A stretch of 22,189 bases of DNA from Caldifarciminota bacterium (GTDB lineage: Bacteria > Hydrothermota > Tepidihabitantia > B3-TA06 > JALVRC01): the NCBI GenBank assembly GCA_027025255.1, contig JALVRC010000176.1, positions 1 to 22,189 of the forward strand, given 5' to 3'. The position numbers and the translations under genes were made by a program. Below, piece by piece: positions 6,154 to 14,197 of the stretch (positions are counted from its first letter, which is position 1; each line of letters opens with the position of its first letter). Under the pieces are notes generated by a model. That model did no database searches and was not told the origin of the DNA. It worked only from the letters and a program-made list of their open reading frames with translations.

Positions 6154-6814
6154 CTATCCTGATAAAATAGCGACTTTAATATTTACAGGAGGATGTAATT
6201 ACAGATGCCCTTTCTGTCATAATAGAGAACTTGTCATTCCTGAAGAGTTGAAAAGCTTACCGCATATTAGAGAAGATTATGTAATTGATGAAATAAAAAA
6301 AAGAAAGGGTTTTGTTACTGCACTCGCAGTAACAGGAGGCGAGCCTCTCATCCACGATGAGAGGCTTCTTTACTTTCTTAAGAAAGTAAAGAAAGAAACC
6401 AACGTTGATATAAAAATTGACACCAATGGCTCTATGCCAGAGACTATCAATAAATACATAAAGAGTGGGATTATAAACTTTTTTGCTGTTGATTTAAAAA
6501 CTGATCCGAAAAGATATAATAAAGCAACAGGTGGTCATGAAATTGAACCAGTACTTGAAACACTATCAATACTCAAATCCTCTAAGATTCCTTACGAAAT
6601 AAGAACAACTGTTGTACCTGGATACGTGGATAAAGAAATGATAGAATTCGCTATAAGTATTGGAAATCACAAAAAATATGTTTTACAGAGATTCAGACCC
6701 ATGAAAACAATAGATAAGTCATTTGAAAAACTTACCTCTCCTCCTCCTCAAATAATTAATAAATATAAAAAAATGCTTGAGCAAACAATGTTAGATGTGG
6801 AGGTAAGAATATGA
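6119..6814 (+). CDS. nrdG: Anaerobic ribonucleotide reductase activating protein (radical SAM)
   Basis: 231 residues. A radical-SAM activase that uses a 4Fe-4S cluster and S-adenosylmethionine to form the glycyl radical on NrdD. The cluster motif is GCNYRCPFCHN (Cys26-x3-Cys30-x2-Cys33), and the SAM-binding AVTGGEPL motif follows at about residues 72-79. The N-terminus (GIIGTSLVDYPDKIATLIFTGGCNYRC) is typical of the longer NrdG2-like branch (TIGR02495 type). It starts at TTG (6119-6121): a TAA in the same frame six bases upstream excludes longer forms, and AGGAG at 6103-6107 precedes it. The start overlaps the glycyl-radical mini-ORF by 35 nt and the stop overlaps the lipoprotein start as ATGA. 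Its natural substrate here would be Gly18 of the 52-residue protein. Confidence 0.93.
   Translation: MIRGIIGTSLVDYPDKIATLIFTGGCNYRCPFCHNRELVIPEELKSLPHIREDYVIDEIKKRKGFVTALAVTGGEPLIHDERLLYFLKKVKKETNVDIKIDTNGSMPETINKYIKSGIINFFAVDLKTDPKRYNKATGGHEIEPVLETLSILKSSKIPYEIRTTVVPGYVDKEMIEFAISIGNHKKYVLQRFRPMKTIDKSFEKLTSPPPQIINKYKKMLEQTMLDVEVRI
6313..6393 (+). repeat. Three adjacent perfect inverted repeats inside nrdG
   Basis: Within 81 bases of coding sequence there are three perfect hairpins in a row. Hairpin 1 is TGTTACTGC (6313-6321), loop ACTC, GCAGTAACA (6326-6334). Hairpin 2 is AGCCTCTCATC (6342-6352), loop CAC, GATGAGAGGCT (6356-6366). Hairpin 3 is a 28-nt perfect palindrome at 6366-6393 centred on TTAA. 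They cover the codons around the SAM-binding GGEP motif. They could slow ribosomes, guide RNA processing or reflect template-switch mutation; the function is unknown. Confidence 0.75.
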
Positions 6815-7332
6815 AAAAAATTTATATAGGATTTGCTTTACTTATGGTAGGATGTAGCATATTTTCCAGTATAAATAAATATACTGAAAAGTATACACGC
6901 TCAACCTATTTTGACGACCTTAACAATCGTTTGACTTATGCAAAAGATAGTCTTAAGGCTATAAATAGTGTTTTAGACACAATTGATGTATCTCTTTCAG
7001 AAGACAGTATAAAACAAATGGATAAAGAGAAAGCAAAGAGCTTTTTAAACAAGAAAGAAGATGAACTAAAAATCATAAAGAAAAGAACAACGTACGTAAG
7101 TGAGGAATGCTATAATCTTAGTAAAGATTATACTAAAAGGATTAAAGAGGCGCCCAACGCACAGGAATTCCAAGGGGTGCGCGGGAAAGCAAAATTATTA
7201 GGAGCAATAGAAGATGCTAACGAATCTTTAAAAAAGACAAAAGAACTTATCAATGAAGTAAAAATAACCCAGAACAAAATAGTAACCATTGCCTCAAGCA
7301 TAAACAAGCTTAAGAATATGCTAAAAAAATAA
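6811..7332 (+). CDS. Predicted coiled-coil lipoprotein, function unknown
   Basis: 173 residues. Lys-Lys, a hydrophobic stretch and LLMVGC give a lipobox-like site with Cys15 as the probable lipidated residue. The mature part is highly charged and helical, with heptad-like runs (LNNRLTYAKDSLKAINSVLDTI; KKTKELINEVKITQNKIVTIASSINKLKNML), suggesting a coiled coil anchored to a membrane. No family recognised. The start ATG overlaps the nrdG stop (ATGA), with GGAGGT seven bases upstream. Codons around 7149-7192 are noticeably GC-richer than the surroundings. Its place between nrdG and rseC suggests coexpression, but no functional link to deoxynucleotide synthesis is evident. Confidence 0.8.
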   Translation: MKKIYIGFALLMVGCSIFSSINKYTEKYTRSTYFDDLNNRLTYAKDSLKAINSVLDTIDVSLSEDSIKQMDKEKAKSFLNKKEDELKIIKKRTTYVSEECYNLSKDYTKRIKEAPNAQEFQGVRGKAKLLGAIEDANESLKKTKELINEVKITQNKIVTIASSINKLKNMLKK

Positions 7333-7334
7333 TA

Positions 7335-7751
7335 ATGGAGGAGATAGGAACTGTTATTGAATTTGAATTAAAAAGCAAACATATTGTTAAGGTTGCAATA
7401 GCTGATAATAGTACCTGCCATAAGTGTGAAGCAAGGGCATTTTGCAATCCCAATCTTGAAAAAAAGAGTGTCTTTGCCTGGACAGAAATTGAATTAAAAG
7501 AAAATGATAAGGTTCTCATGCTAACGCCTGGTGCTAAAGGAATATTTTTTGCTTCTTTACTGCTATTTGTAATGCCTGTTGCAATTGTAATAGCTTTTTT
7601 TGCACTTTTAACGTTTAAAGCGCACATAAAACTTCTCATGGGATTTGGGGCAATGGGAATCTATCTCTTCTTTCTCTTAAAGCTTGACAAATACCTTATT
7701 GGAAAACAGTGGTTACTACCAAAGATTATTAAAAAAGAACCTATCATTTAA
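7335..7751 (+). CDS. RseC/MucC-family membrane protein (SoxR-reducing-system type)
   Basis: 138 residues. The N-terminal soluble part (MEEIGTVIEFELKSKHIVKV) carries the RseC-family cysteine cluster THC-like CHKCEARAFC (Cys28-x2-Cys31-x5-Cys37). Two transmembrane helices follow at about 70-94 and 97-117, with a basic C-terminal tail. RseC relatives occur with sigma-E regulators or Rnf/Nqr-type electron transport and are linked to reduction of SoxR. Here it closes the anaerobic reductase operon, so a redox role near that enzyme is possible but inferred. It begins two bases after the lipoprotein stop with no upstream ribosome binding site; GGAGGAG lies just inside the gene, so translation probably depends on coupling. 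Its 3' end overlaps the opposing barrel gene by 8 bp. Confidence 0.85.
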   Translation: MEEIGTVIEFELKSKHIVKVAIADNSTCHKCEARAFCNPNLEKKSVFAWTEIELKENDKVLMLTPGAKGIFFASLLLFVMPVAIVIAFFALLTFKAHIKLLMGFGAMGIYLFFLLKLDKYLIGKQWLLPKIIKKEPII

Positions 7752-8916
7752 AAATAGCTGACAGTTCAGCTCCAATGCTTCTTTTAAAAGAATAAATAAC
7801 ACCTGGTGTAAGCCAGTAGTAATAAGACTCATTAAATACATTTTTTATATACAATGAGAAATTAAAAAATCTATATTGCTTTTTAAAATATAATGAAAAA
7901 AGAGGAATAAAACTCTCATCACTATAGGAAAGCTTCGACATAAGGCTTAAATCTCCGTATCTTGTAAAAATATTTAATGAATCAGATATCTCAAGTGAAG
8001 GTTCATAATCAAAAAGAGGACTTATTCTAAGCCCTACAATATTATTAGAGTACAAACTCCTTGTTTTAAACTGTATATACAATCTATTTATGAACTCTTT
8101 CTTAAGCAAAATAAGTGAATCCTGAATAAAAGCATAGGATAAATCACCTGCAAAAATCCCAGCTATAATATACCTGTTTCTTAGCTCAATATTCATATAC
8201 CTGTTATTTCTTATAGGATTAAAACTATCAAAACGCAATGGCATATAAAGAACTTTCAATGAATCTACGGGAAACTCATCTATCCAGTTTACGTATAAAT
8301 CAAATAAAAAGATAGTAGACCCCAGATCATTAGAATAGAATAATCGTGCGCCCAGAGGATACTGAAAAGAACATATCCAATTACCAAAAAATCGTTCTCT
8401 ATAAAGGCTTGTCTGAACAGTCAAAAGCTCATTCTTATAACTAACTGCTGGAATAAGAAAAAAGGAGTTAAAAGCAAAAAGATACTTTAGCCCAAGTGAT
8501 TGATAAAATATGTGTGGTTCACCACTTATATTGTATAATAAAGAAAGAATATTTTTTCTAAATGAATAGTTAACAACACTCGCAATATTATAAAATGACA
8601 CATTGTCAGAGTAAACACTCCTGTCAGATAAACCAAAAGAAAAGTTTTTAATAAAGGTTATAAAATGTCCGTTCAAGCTGGAAAATAGACAATCATTAAA
8701 ATGTCTTAGTCCAAATTCCCCATTAAGAAGAGAATTATCTAAAGCCTTAAACCCTCCCAAACTCAACTCGCCATTCATAGATGTATTAAAGCAGGTACTA
8801 ATAAAGAAAGAATCCATTATAATAGCTGGAAAGGTAGAAGAATCATAGGACATAATTAAACTGTCTACTGAAGGCATTTCTATATATGAAAGGCTAAAAA
8901 CTAAAATCAGAACCAT
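7744..8916 (-). CDS. Putative outer-membrane beta-barrel, TonB-receptor-like C-terminus
   Basis: 390 residues with no plug domain visible. A short hydrophobic N-terminus (MVLILVFSLSYI) is followed by many amphipathic beta strands rich in Tyr/Phe/Ser. The C-terminal part SLYIKNVFNESYYYWLTPGVIYSFKRSIGAELSAIF closely resembles the closing strands of TonB-dependent receptors (NVFNxxY ... PG ... gaelsf). At 390 residues it is far shorter than a full receptor (600 or more), so it may be a barrel-only relative or another porin-like protein. It overlaps the 3' end of mtnA by 23 bp and is probably cotranscribed with it. It meets rseC tail-to-tail with overlapping stops. The substrate is unknown. Confidence 0.72.
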   Translation of the reverse strand: MVLILVFSLSYIEMPSVDSLIMSYDSSTFPAIIMDSFFISTCFNTSMNGELSLGGFKALDNSLLNGEFGLRHFNDCLFSSLNGHFITFIKNFSFGLSDRSVYSDNVSFYNIASVVNYSFRKNILSLLYNISGEPHIFYQSLGLKYLFAFNSFFLIPAVSYKNELLTVQTSLYRERFFGNWICSFQYPLGARLFYSNDLGSTIFLFDLYVNWIDEFPVDSLKVLYMPLRFDSFNPIRNNRYMNIELRNRYIIAGIFAGDLSYAFIQDSLILLKKEFINRLYIQFKTRSLYSNNIVGLRISPLFDYEPSLEISDSLNIFTRYGDLSLMSKLSYSDESFIPLFSLYFKKQYRFFNFSLYIKNVFNESYYYWLTPGVIYSFKRSIGAELSAIFK

Positions 8917-9883
8917 TGTTATAAAAAACCCCTTTCTCTGTTATTATGCCAGTTATAAGCTTAAAAGGGGTTACATCAAAAGCAGGATTTAATACATTAG
9001 ATTTATCAGGAATAACCTTTTTTTCTCCACAATATGCAAGTTCTTCTCTACCTCTCACCTCTATCTTAATATCAGCACCGTGTTTTAAACTTCTATCAAT
9101 TGTACTTGTCGGAGCAACAACATAAAATGGCTTATTAAAATACCTGGCAATTATAGCCATATTCCTTGTACCTATTTTATTCGCACTATCACCATTCTTA
9201 GCAATCCTATCAGCACCCACTAAAATATAATCAACTTCCTCCATAACTGTACTTATAGCACTATCTACAATAACAGTATGTTCAATCCCCTGAGAAACAA
9301 GTTCAAAAGCAGTAAGCCTTGCCCCCTGCATCAATGGTCTTACCTCCGGGACATATACCCGGATTTTATAACCATTAATATGAGCATGATGTATTATACT
9401 CAAAGCTGTACCTGCATATGGAGCAGCAAGGTATCCTGTGTTACATTGTGTTAAAATAGTACTGTTTTCTTTTAATAACTTCAGACCATTCTCAGCCATA
9501 AGAAAACTGTTATTCTCCTCCTCTGCAATTGTACGCTCAATAAAGAACTCAGCCTCTCTCTTCCCTTCAAGATTTAATTTCAAAGAAAACCTTTCAAGAT
9601 AGTTAAACAGATTATACGCTGTAGGACGCGTATTTTTAAGCCTCTCAATCATTTCAAAAATCTCTTCTTTACTCTTATTAATACGGGTTTTTAAAAAATG
9701 CAAAGCAAAAATACCTATCAAAGGTGCGCCTCTAACACGCAAAGAAACAATAGCTTCACATGCATCATCTATTCCTTTTATTTTTTTATAAACAATCCTC
9801 TGAGGTAATTCTTTCTGGTCCAATATATACAGATCATTCCCTTCAATTTTTAAGGATGGATATTTAAAGACTACCCTTCTCAT
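8894..9883 (-). CDS. mtnA: S-methyl-5-thioribose-1-phosphate isomerase
   Basis: 329 residues. Converts 5-methylthioribose-1-phosphate to 5-methylthioribulose-1-phosphate in the methionine salvage pathway. It belongs to the aldose-ketose isomerase branch related to eIF2B. Landmarks are VRGAPLIGI (about 50-58), TQCNTG with catalytic Cys147, PEVRPLMQGARLTAFEL, and GADRIAKNGDSANKIGT with catalytic Asp225; the family equivalents in B. subtilis are Cys160 and Asp240. A longer frame from TTG at 9889 is unlikely because that codon lies inside the -10 box. ATG at 9881-9883 follows TATAAT by only five bases, implying a leaderless mRNA. No other salvage genes are in the window, so an alternative MTA-recycling route elsewhere is possible. 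Confidence 0.93.
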   Translation of the reverse strand: MRRVVFKYPSLKIEGNDLYILDQKELPQRIVYKKIKGIDDACEAIVSLRVRGAPLIGIFALHFLKTRINKSKEEIFEMIERLKNTRPTAYNLFNYLERFSLKLNLEGKREAEFFIERTIAEEENNSFLMAENGLKLLKENSTILTQCNTGYLAAPYAGTALSIIHHAHINGYKIRVYVPEVRPLMQGARLTAFELVSQGIEHTVIVDSAISTVMEEVDYILVGADRIAKNGDSANKIGTRNMAIIARYFNKPFYVVAPTSTIDRSLKHGADIKIEVRGREELAYCGEKKVIPDKSNVLNPAFDVTPFKLITGIITEKGVFYNNGSDFSF

Positions 9884-9888
9884 AGACA

Positions 9889-9916
9889 ATTATACATAAT
9901 TATAAGGCAATGTCAA
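9889..9916 (-). promoter_or_regulatory. mtnA promoter (leaderless type)
   Basis: Minus-strand TTGACA (9911-9916), 16 bp, TATAAT (9889-9894), then five bases and ATG. Transcription should start at or one base from the A of the start codon. No ribosome binding site can fit. Confidence 0.85.
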
Positions 9917-9996
9917 GCACTACATATACAGTCATTCGCAGAATTTTTTATCTATTGAGAAACCTCTTCTAATATACCTTTTAAAAAGACAATAAA

Positions 9997-11223
9997 TTAA
10001 TACTTCTTAAAGCTCTTCTTGGTAAGAAGAAAGGTCATTGCCACAGTAAATACAATAAGAAATGCTCCCGCCCCAATTAAAACAAGTCTAAAATTAAACC
10101 TGTCAGCCATATAACCTGTGAATATACCTGTCAAAAGAAAAGAAATGCTGTTCATCACATCCTTATTAACAAATGTCCTTCCCATCAACTCTTCCTTTGA
10201 GGTCTCATGGATTAAAGTATTTTGGGTCACAGCTACTAACCCCATAGCAGAACCTGCAACAAATGATATCACAACAAGAGAAACAATTGTCGGATAAAAA
10301 GCCCCTAAAAAAAACATCAAACCTACCATAACAATGCCTAAAGCAATTATTAAAGCCCTGTTTGTATTCTTAAATAAACTACCAGCGAGAAACGCCCCTG
10401 TCAAAAGACCAGAAGCAGCTATTGTCCAAAAGATACTTATACCCATAGTCCCTAAATTTAAAACCCTCTGTACAATCGGAATTACAAGGGAATATGAAAC
10501 CCCTGAAATAAATGTTAAAAGAAGTGCTGTGATTATTACAAAGGTTATTACTGATTCCTTAAATATATATTTTAAACCTTCCATACTTCTTTTTAAAACA
10601 TCTCTTATACCCTTATCTATAGAAATCAACTCACTATGTCCTCTGTCATTTTTTGATTTAATAAAAAGAATTGCTCCTAAGGATACGAAATAGCTTGCTG
10701 AATCAATCCAGAAACCCCATCTCCATCCAAATTTATTAACAAACCAGCCAGCTGTTAAAAGACCCGCCATCATAGCTATACGAGCTATCAATGTATTTAA
10801 GGAATTCGCTTCCATAATTTCTTCTTTCTCAACGATTAAAGGGATCACTGACATCTTAGCATTATTAAACAACAGGCTCATTGTAAAAACAATAAAAATT
10901 ACAGGACCAGCAGCATACAGATTTTTTGTAAAGAGCACAAGAAAAGGTACTAAAATAACCAAAAGAGCTCTTATAAAATCTCCCCATATCATAACAGATT
11001 TCTTTCTCCACCTGTCTATAAAAATCCCAACAAAAGGTCCGAACAAAATTGTTGGCATTGCAATAAATATAGACATCAGGGGAAGTGCAAGAAAACTTCC
11101 TTTTGAATAATCATTTACAAGAGATATCAAAGCCATATGGCTGAACCAATCACCAAATTGCGAAACTGCGTTTGAAACATTAAGAAAATTAAAGTTCTTA
11201 TTTTTAAAAAGTGCTTTTTTCAA
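9997..11223 (-). CDS. Major facilitator superfamily transporter
   Basis: 408 residues, about 12 hydrophobic helices, inner membrane. The N-terminus FKNKNFNFLNVSNAVSQFGDWFSHMAL and the loop GPFVGIFIDRWRKKSVMIWGD (motif A-like G-x3-D-R-x-R-K) match the MFS_3 / enterobactin-exporter-like group of drug or metabolite exporters. The substrate cannot be read from sequence. It starts at TTG (11221-11223) and overlaps ribF by 20 nt. It is the last gene of the proS-to-ribF operon, an unusual companion for translation genes; a link to flavin or its precursors through ribF is speculative. The 110 bp after its stop contain the mtnA promoter and no convincing terminator. Confidence 0.88.
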   Translation of the reverse strand: MKKALFKNKNFNFLNVSNAVSQFGDWFSHMALISLVNDYSKGSFLALPLMSIFIAMPTILFGPFVGIFIDRWRKKSVMIWGDFIRALLVILVPFLVLFTKNLYAAGPVIFIVFTMSLLFNNAKMSVIPLIVEKEEIMEANSLNTLIARIAMMAGLLTAGWFVNKFGWRWGFWIDSASYFVSLGAILFIKSKNDRGHSELISIDKGIRDVLKRSMEGLKYIFKESVITFVIITALLLTFISGVSYSLVIPIVQRVLNLGTMGISIFWTIAASGLLTGAFLAGSLFKNTNRALIIALGIVMVGLMFFLGAFYPTIVSLVVISFVAGSAMGLVAVTQNTLIHETSKEELMGRTFVNKDVMNSISFLLTGIFTGYMADRFNFRLVLIGAGAFLIVFTVAMTFLLTKKSFKKY

Positions 11224-12115
11224 GTATGGCCTCTGCTTTTTTAATATCCTGCTCTATCTGAGCTTTGAGCGCCTGCGGTGTTTCAAATCTCTTTTCAAAT
11301 CGTATAAGTGAAACAAAAAAAATGTCAAATATCCGTGCTACAGAAGAGAATTTGTCTAAAAGATAGAGTTCCATTGAAAATGATTTATTTTTAAATGTCG
11401 GACAAACCCCTATATTCATAACAGCTCTACTAATATTCCCTTTTTCATCTTTTACCCAGACTGCATATACGCCATCATGGGGTATAAGTTTTGCACATGA
11501 GAGAGAAACAACATTTATCGTTGGGAAGATTAGCTTTGAACCAAAACCATGTCCCTTAACCTTTCTTCCTTTTAATTTATAGTATCTACCCAAAAGTTGA
11601 TTGGCCTTTTCAACTCTTCCTAAGAGCAAAAGCTCCCTTATCAAAGTAGAACTAACAGTATGGCCCTCAAAGACTACTGCCTCTTCTATGACAACGTCAA
11701 TATTATTTTCTTTACATATTTCTTTTAGTGTATAGGTATCCCCCTTTTGTGCATTCCCGAATCTAAAATTCTTTCCAACAACAAGACCTTTTAACCCTTG
11801 GATATTGGACTTAAGATATGAAAGAAAAGTAGCCGGATCCATATCTTTTATATCTCTAAAGGATAAAAAAAAGACCTCATCAATATTAGATTTTGAAAGT
11901 AGTTCTACCTTTTCTTCATAATCCGTTAGTAAAAAATTAAAAGAAGGATGAAAAAAAACAAGTGGATACGGAATAAAACTAACAATACCGCTTCTTTTCC
12001 CAAAACTCCTTACTCTTTCTATAAGCCTCTTATGAGCTATATGTAACCCATCAAATCCACCTATAGCAACCCATATTTCCTCTTCTGACTTAGTATTAAA
12101 TCTTAGAATCCTCAT
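11204..12115 (-). CDS. ribF: Bifunctional riboflavin kinase / FAD synthetase
   Basis: 303 residues, close to the usual size of about 310. It makes FMN and then FAD from riboflavin. The N-terminal nucleotidyltransferase domain has GGFDGLHIAHKRLI, a variant of GxFDGxHxGH with Ala in place of the usual Gly, and the SSTLIRELL motif. The C-terminal flavokinase domain has GSKLIFPTINV and GVYAVWV...VMNIGVCPTF. ATG at 12113-12115 is preferred over TTG three bases earlier, with AGGA upstream. The start overlaps truB by 20 nt and the end overlaps the transporter gene. The truB-ribF order is common in bacteria. Confidence 0.93.
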   Translation of the reverse strand: MRILRFNTKSEEEIWVAIGGFDGLHIAHKRLIERVRSFGKRSGIVSFIPYPLVFFHPSFNFLLTDYEEKVELLSKSNIDEVFFLSFRDIKDMDPATFLSYLKSNIQGLKGLVVGKNFRFGNAQKGDTYTLKEICKENNIDVVIEEAVVFEGHTVSSTLIRELLLLGRVEKANQLLGRYYKLKGRKVKGHGFGSKLIFPTINVVSLSCAKLIPHDGVYAVWVKDEKGNISRAVMNIGVCPTFKNKSFSMELYLLDKFSSVARIFDIFFVSLIRFEKRFETPQALKAQIEQDIKKAEAILEKSTF

Positions 12116-12953
12116 CAATCCTCATATAATACTTCATCTTTTTATCTTTGACTGAGACAACAAATATTTCTCCATCAAAGACTGTTTTATAAAAACCTTC
12201 CAAAAGTGCTGTTTCAACTGTATTTCCTTTTATAAGGGATTCTATTTCTTCTCTTTTTACTTCTACAGATTTTAGAATGGAAAGTATTCTCCGCGGAGGA
12301 ATCAATGAATGCTTAATTGTATCAGCACTCAAAGCGTCACAGTCTATTGCATTTTCAAGAGAAAACTCACCGATTTTCACCCTTTTAAGTCTTTCTAAAA
12401 TTGCATCTGTGCCCATTTTTAACCCTATATCCCTTGCTATTGATCTAATATATGTCCCAGAAGAAACTTCTATCTCGAAATCAGCCCAATCTGTATCAAC
12501 AGAAGTTATACTAAAGGATTTAATCAACACCTTCTTTTTTTTTAATCTGAATCTTTCTCCTCTTCTTGCAAGGAGATAAGCTCTTACACCATTTACTTTT
12601 AAAGCTGAATATATAGGAGGTCTCTGCTCATATTCACCAACAAATGAATTAACTTCTCTTATAAGACTATTAGGCTCAATACTAACTTTCTCCTTTCTGA
12701 TAATAGTTCCTGTAGGATCAAGTGTATCCGTAAGAATACCAAAAGAAATTCTGCCTGTATAAGTTTTATTTCTCATGTGGACAAATCTTTGAAGTTTTGT
12801 TGCTTTTCCAACAAGTAAAAGCATCAAGCCTTCTGCAAAAGGGTCCAGAGTGCCTGTATGCCCTACTCTGATACCTAAAATCCTTTTAACTTCTCTTACG
12901 GTTTGAAACGAAGGCACACCTTCAGGTTTATTTATAAGAAGTCCGCCCAGCAA
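12096..12953 (-). CDS. truB: tRNA pseudouridine-55 synthase
   Basis: 285 residues. Isomerises U55 of tRNA T-loops to pseudouridine. The catalytic motif is GHTGTLDPFAEGLM with nucleophile Asp37, preceded by LLINKPEGVPSFQTV. Other family marks are KTYTGRISFGILTDTLDPTG, QRPPIYSALKVNGVRAYLLARRGE and SSGTYIRSIARDIG. The roughly 60 residues at the C-terminus could be a small PUA-like domain. It starts at TTG (12951-12953) with AGAGGA six bases upstream, inside the end of nrnA (26-nt overlap), and ends inside ribF. Confidence 0.94.
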   Translation of the reverse strand: MLGGLLINKPEGVPSFQTVREVKRILGIRVGHTGTLDPFAEGLMLLLVGKATKLQRFVHMRNKTYTGRISFGILTDTLDPTGTIIRKEKVSIEPNSLIREVNSFVGEYEQRPPIYSALKVNGVRAYLLARRGERFRLKKKKVLIKSFSITSVDTDWADFEIEVSSGTYIRSIARDIGLKMGTDAILERLKRVKIGEFSLENAIDCDALSADTIKHSLIPPRRILSILKSVEVKREEIESLIKGNTVETALLEGFYKTVFDGEIFVVSVKDKKMKYYMRIDEDSKI

Positions 12954-13878
12954 TAAAATCCTCTGTTACATCAATAACTTTTTCTATGACATTCTTAAGC
13001 CTGCCATCTAATTTAGCCCCTGCTGCAGATTTATGCCCTCCGCCACCGAACAATGAGGCGAGTCTGTTCACATCTAAACCCATTGGAGAACGAAAACTTA
13101 TCTTTACATACTCTCCAAAATCCTTAAAAAGCAAAACAACCTTAACATCTGGCAAACCAACAACAAATTTCAAAAATCTACCTGCATCTGAGATAAGATC
13201 CCTGCCAAACTCTTCAAGCATACTCTGTTCAATATAAATATACGCTATTCCATTTCTAATAGTAAGTGTTCCCAGGACTCTTTTCAAAAACCTCAACATT
13301 ACCGGAGTCCACTGTTCTAACATAAGTCCAATCTTACTCAAATCAACACCTGTCTCAAAAATATTTACAACTGTTTTAAAAACCTCAATAGTTAAATTAC
13401 TATTTAAAAAACCCCCTGTTTCTGTAAACATCCCGGCATAGAGCACCTCTGCTATCTCTTTTGAAAGTTCAATATCAAAAGCCCTCATAAGTTCATACGC
13501 CATCAAACAAGCAGCAGTCCTTTCCGGAGCAACCCAATTTAAATTACCGAAATTTCTGTTTGACGGATGATGATCTATATTAACAATAAATTTATCCCCT
13601 TTAAAATCAATGCCAGTCCTCTCCAGTGATGGTGTATCAAGTACAATTAGTGTATTAAAGCTGCCTTTATAAGTGGATTTTATTTCTTCTACAGGGCTCA
13701 AGAATTTGAATCTCTTTGGAACCGTATCTACAAGAAAAGGTATATACCTTTTACCTAACTTTTTTAAAATGTATGAGATAATTATAACTGAGGATATGGC
13801 ATCTCCATCCGGATCAAGATGTGCTGTTACTAAGAAATCATCGTGTGCCAATAAAATCTTTTTTAGTTTATTTATCAC
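12928..13878 (-). CDS. nrnA: DHH/DHHA1 phosphoesterase, NrnA-like oligoribonuclease/pAp phosphatase
   Basis: 316 residues. NrnA-type enzymes degrade nanoRNAs and dephosphorylate 3'-phosphoadenosine-5'-phosphate. The DHH domain shows HLDPDGDAISS (about 20-30), the VLDT metal motif and NIDHHPSN; the DHHA1 domain ends in GGGGHKSAAGAKL. Mn-binding residues appear intact. It starts at GTG (13876-13878) inside the rbfA 3' end (11-nt overlap). The rbfA-nrnA-truB-ribF order is widespread and supports the assignment. Exact substrate preference cannot be told from sequence. Confidence 0.92.
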   Translation of the reverse strand: MINKLKKILLAHDDFLVTAHLDPDGDAISSVIIISYILKKLGKRYIPFLVDTVPKRFKFLSPVEEIKSTYKGSFNTLIVLDTPSLERTGIDFKGDKFIVNIDHHPSNRNFGNLNWVAPERTAACLMAYELMRAFDIELSKEIAEVLYAGMFTETGGFLNSNLTIEVFKTVVNIFETGVDLSKIGLMLEQWTPVMLRFLKRVLGTLTIRNGIAYIYIEQSMLEEFGRDLISDAGRFLKFVVGLPDVKVVLLFKDFGEYVKISFRSPMGLDVNRLASLFGGGGHKSAAGAKLDGRLKNVIEKVIDVTEDFIAGRTSYK

Positions 13879-14197
13879 TGTGAATACTTTCTATCAAATG
13901 CTCTATTATTGGACTATTATCAGGAATAAAACGTAACTCGGGCAAATATTTTAATACAATTTTTTCTCCCAGATAATGCCTAATCTCTTTGTTTTTTTCC
14001 TCTAAAAAAAGTCCTGCTTCTTCAAGCGAAAGCTTTTCTGCTATATTTAAATAGTATAGTGTAGCTCTTTTTAAATCCTTACTCATTTCACAAAAAGTTA
14101 TACTGACCCATTTACCTCTTTCATCCTTAATATCCTTCATTATTATGCCAGCTACGTTTTTTAGTATTAATGAAGCAACTCTCTCTGACCTTTTCAT
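13868..14197 (-). CDS. rbfA: Ribosome-binding factor A
   Basis: 109 residues, usual size. A KH-fold factor that binds the 30S subunit during late 16S rRNA maturation. The N-terminus KRSERVASLILKNVAGIIMKDIKDERGKWVSITFCEMSKDLKRATLYY and the C-terminal RHYLGEKIVLKYLPELRFIPDNS are typical, with the conserved KYLPELRF segment intact. The start overlaps the infB stop as ATGA. Confidence 0.93.
   Translation of the reverse strand: MKRSERVASLILKNVAGIIMKDIKDERGKWVSITFCEMSKDLKRATLYYLNIAEKLSLEEAGLFLEEKNKEIRHYLGEKIVLKYLPELRFIPDNSPIIEHLIESIHSDK

Noticed and set aside
9884..9889. TTG at 9889 as the mtnA start
   Set aside because: It lies at the edge of the -10 box and would precede the predicted transcription start; ATG at 9883 fits the family N-terminus.
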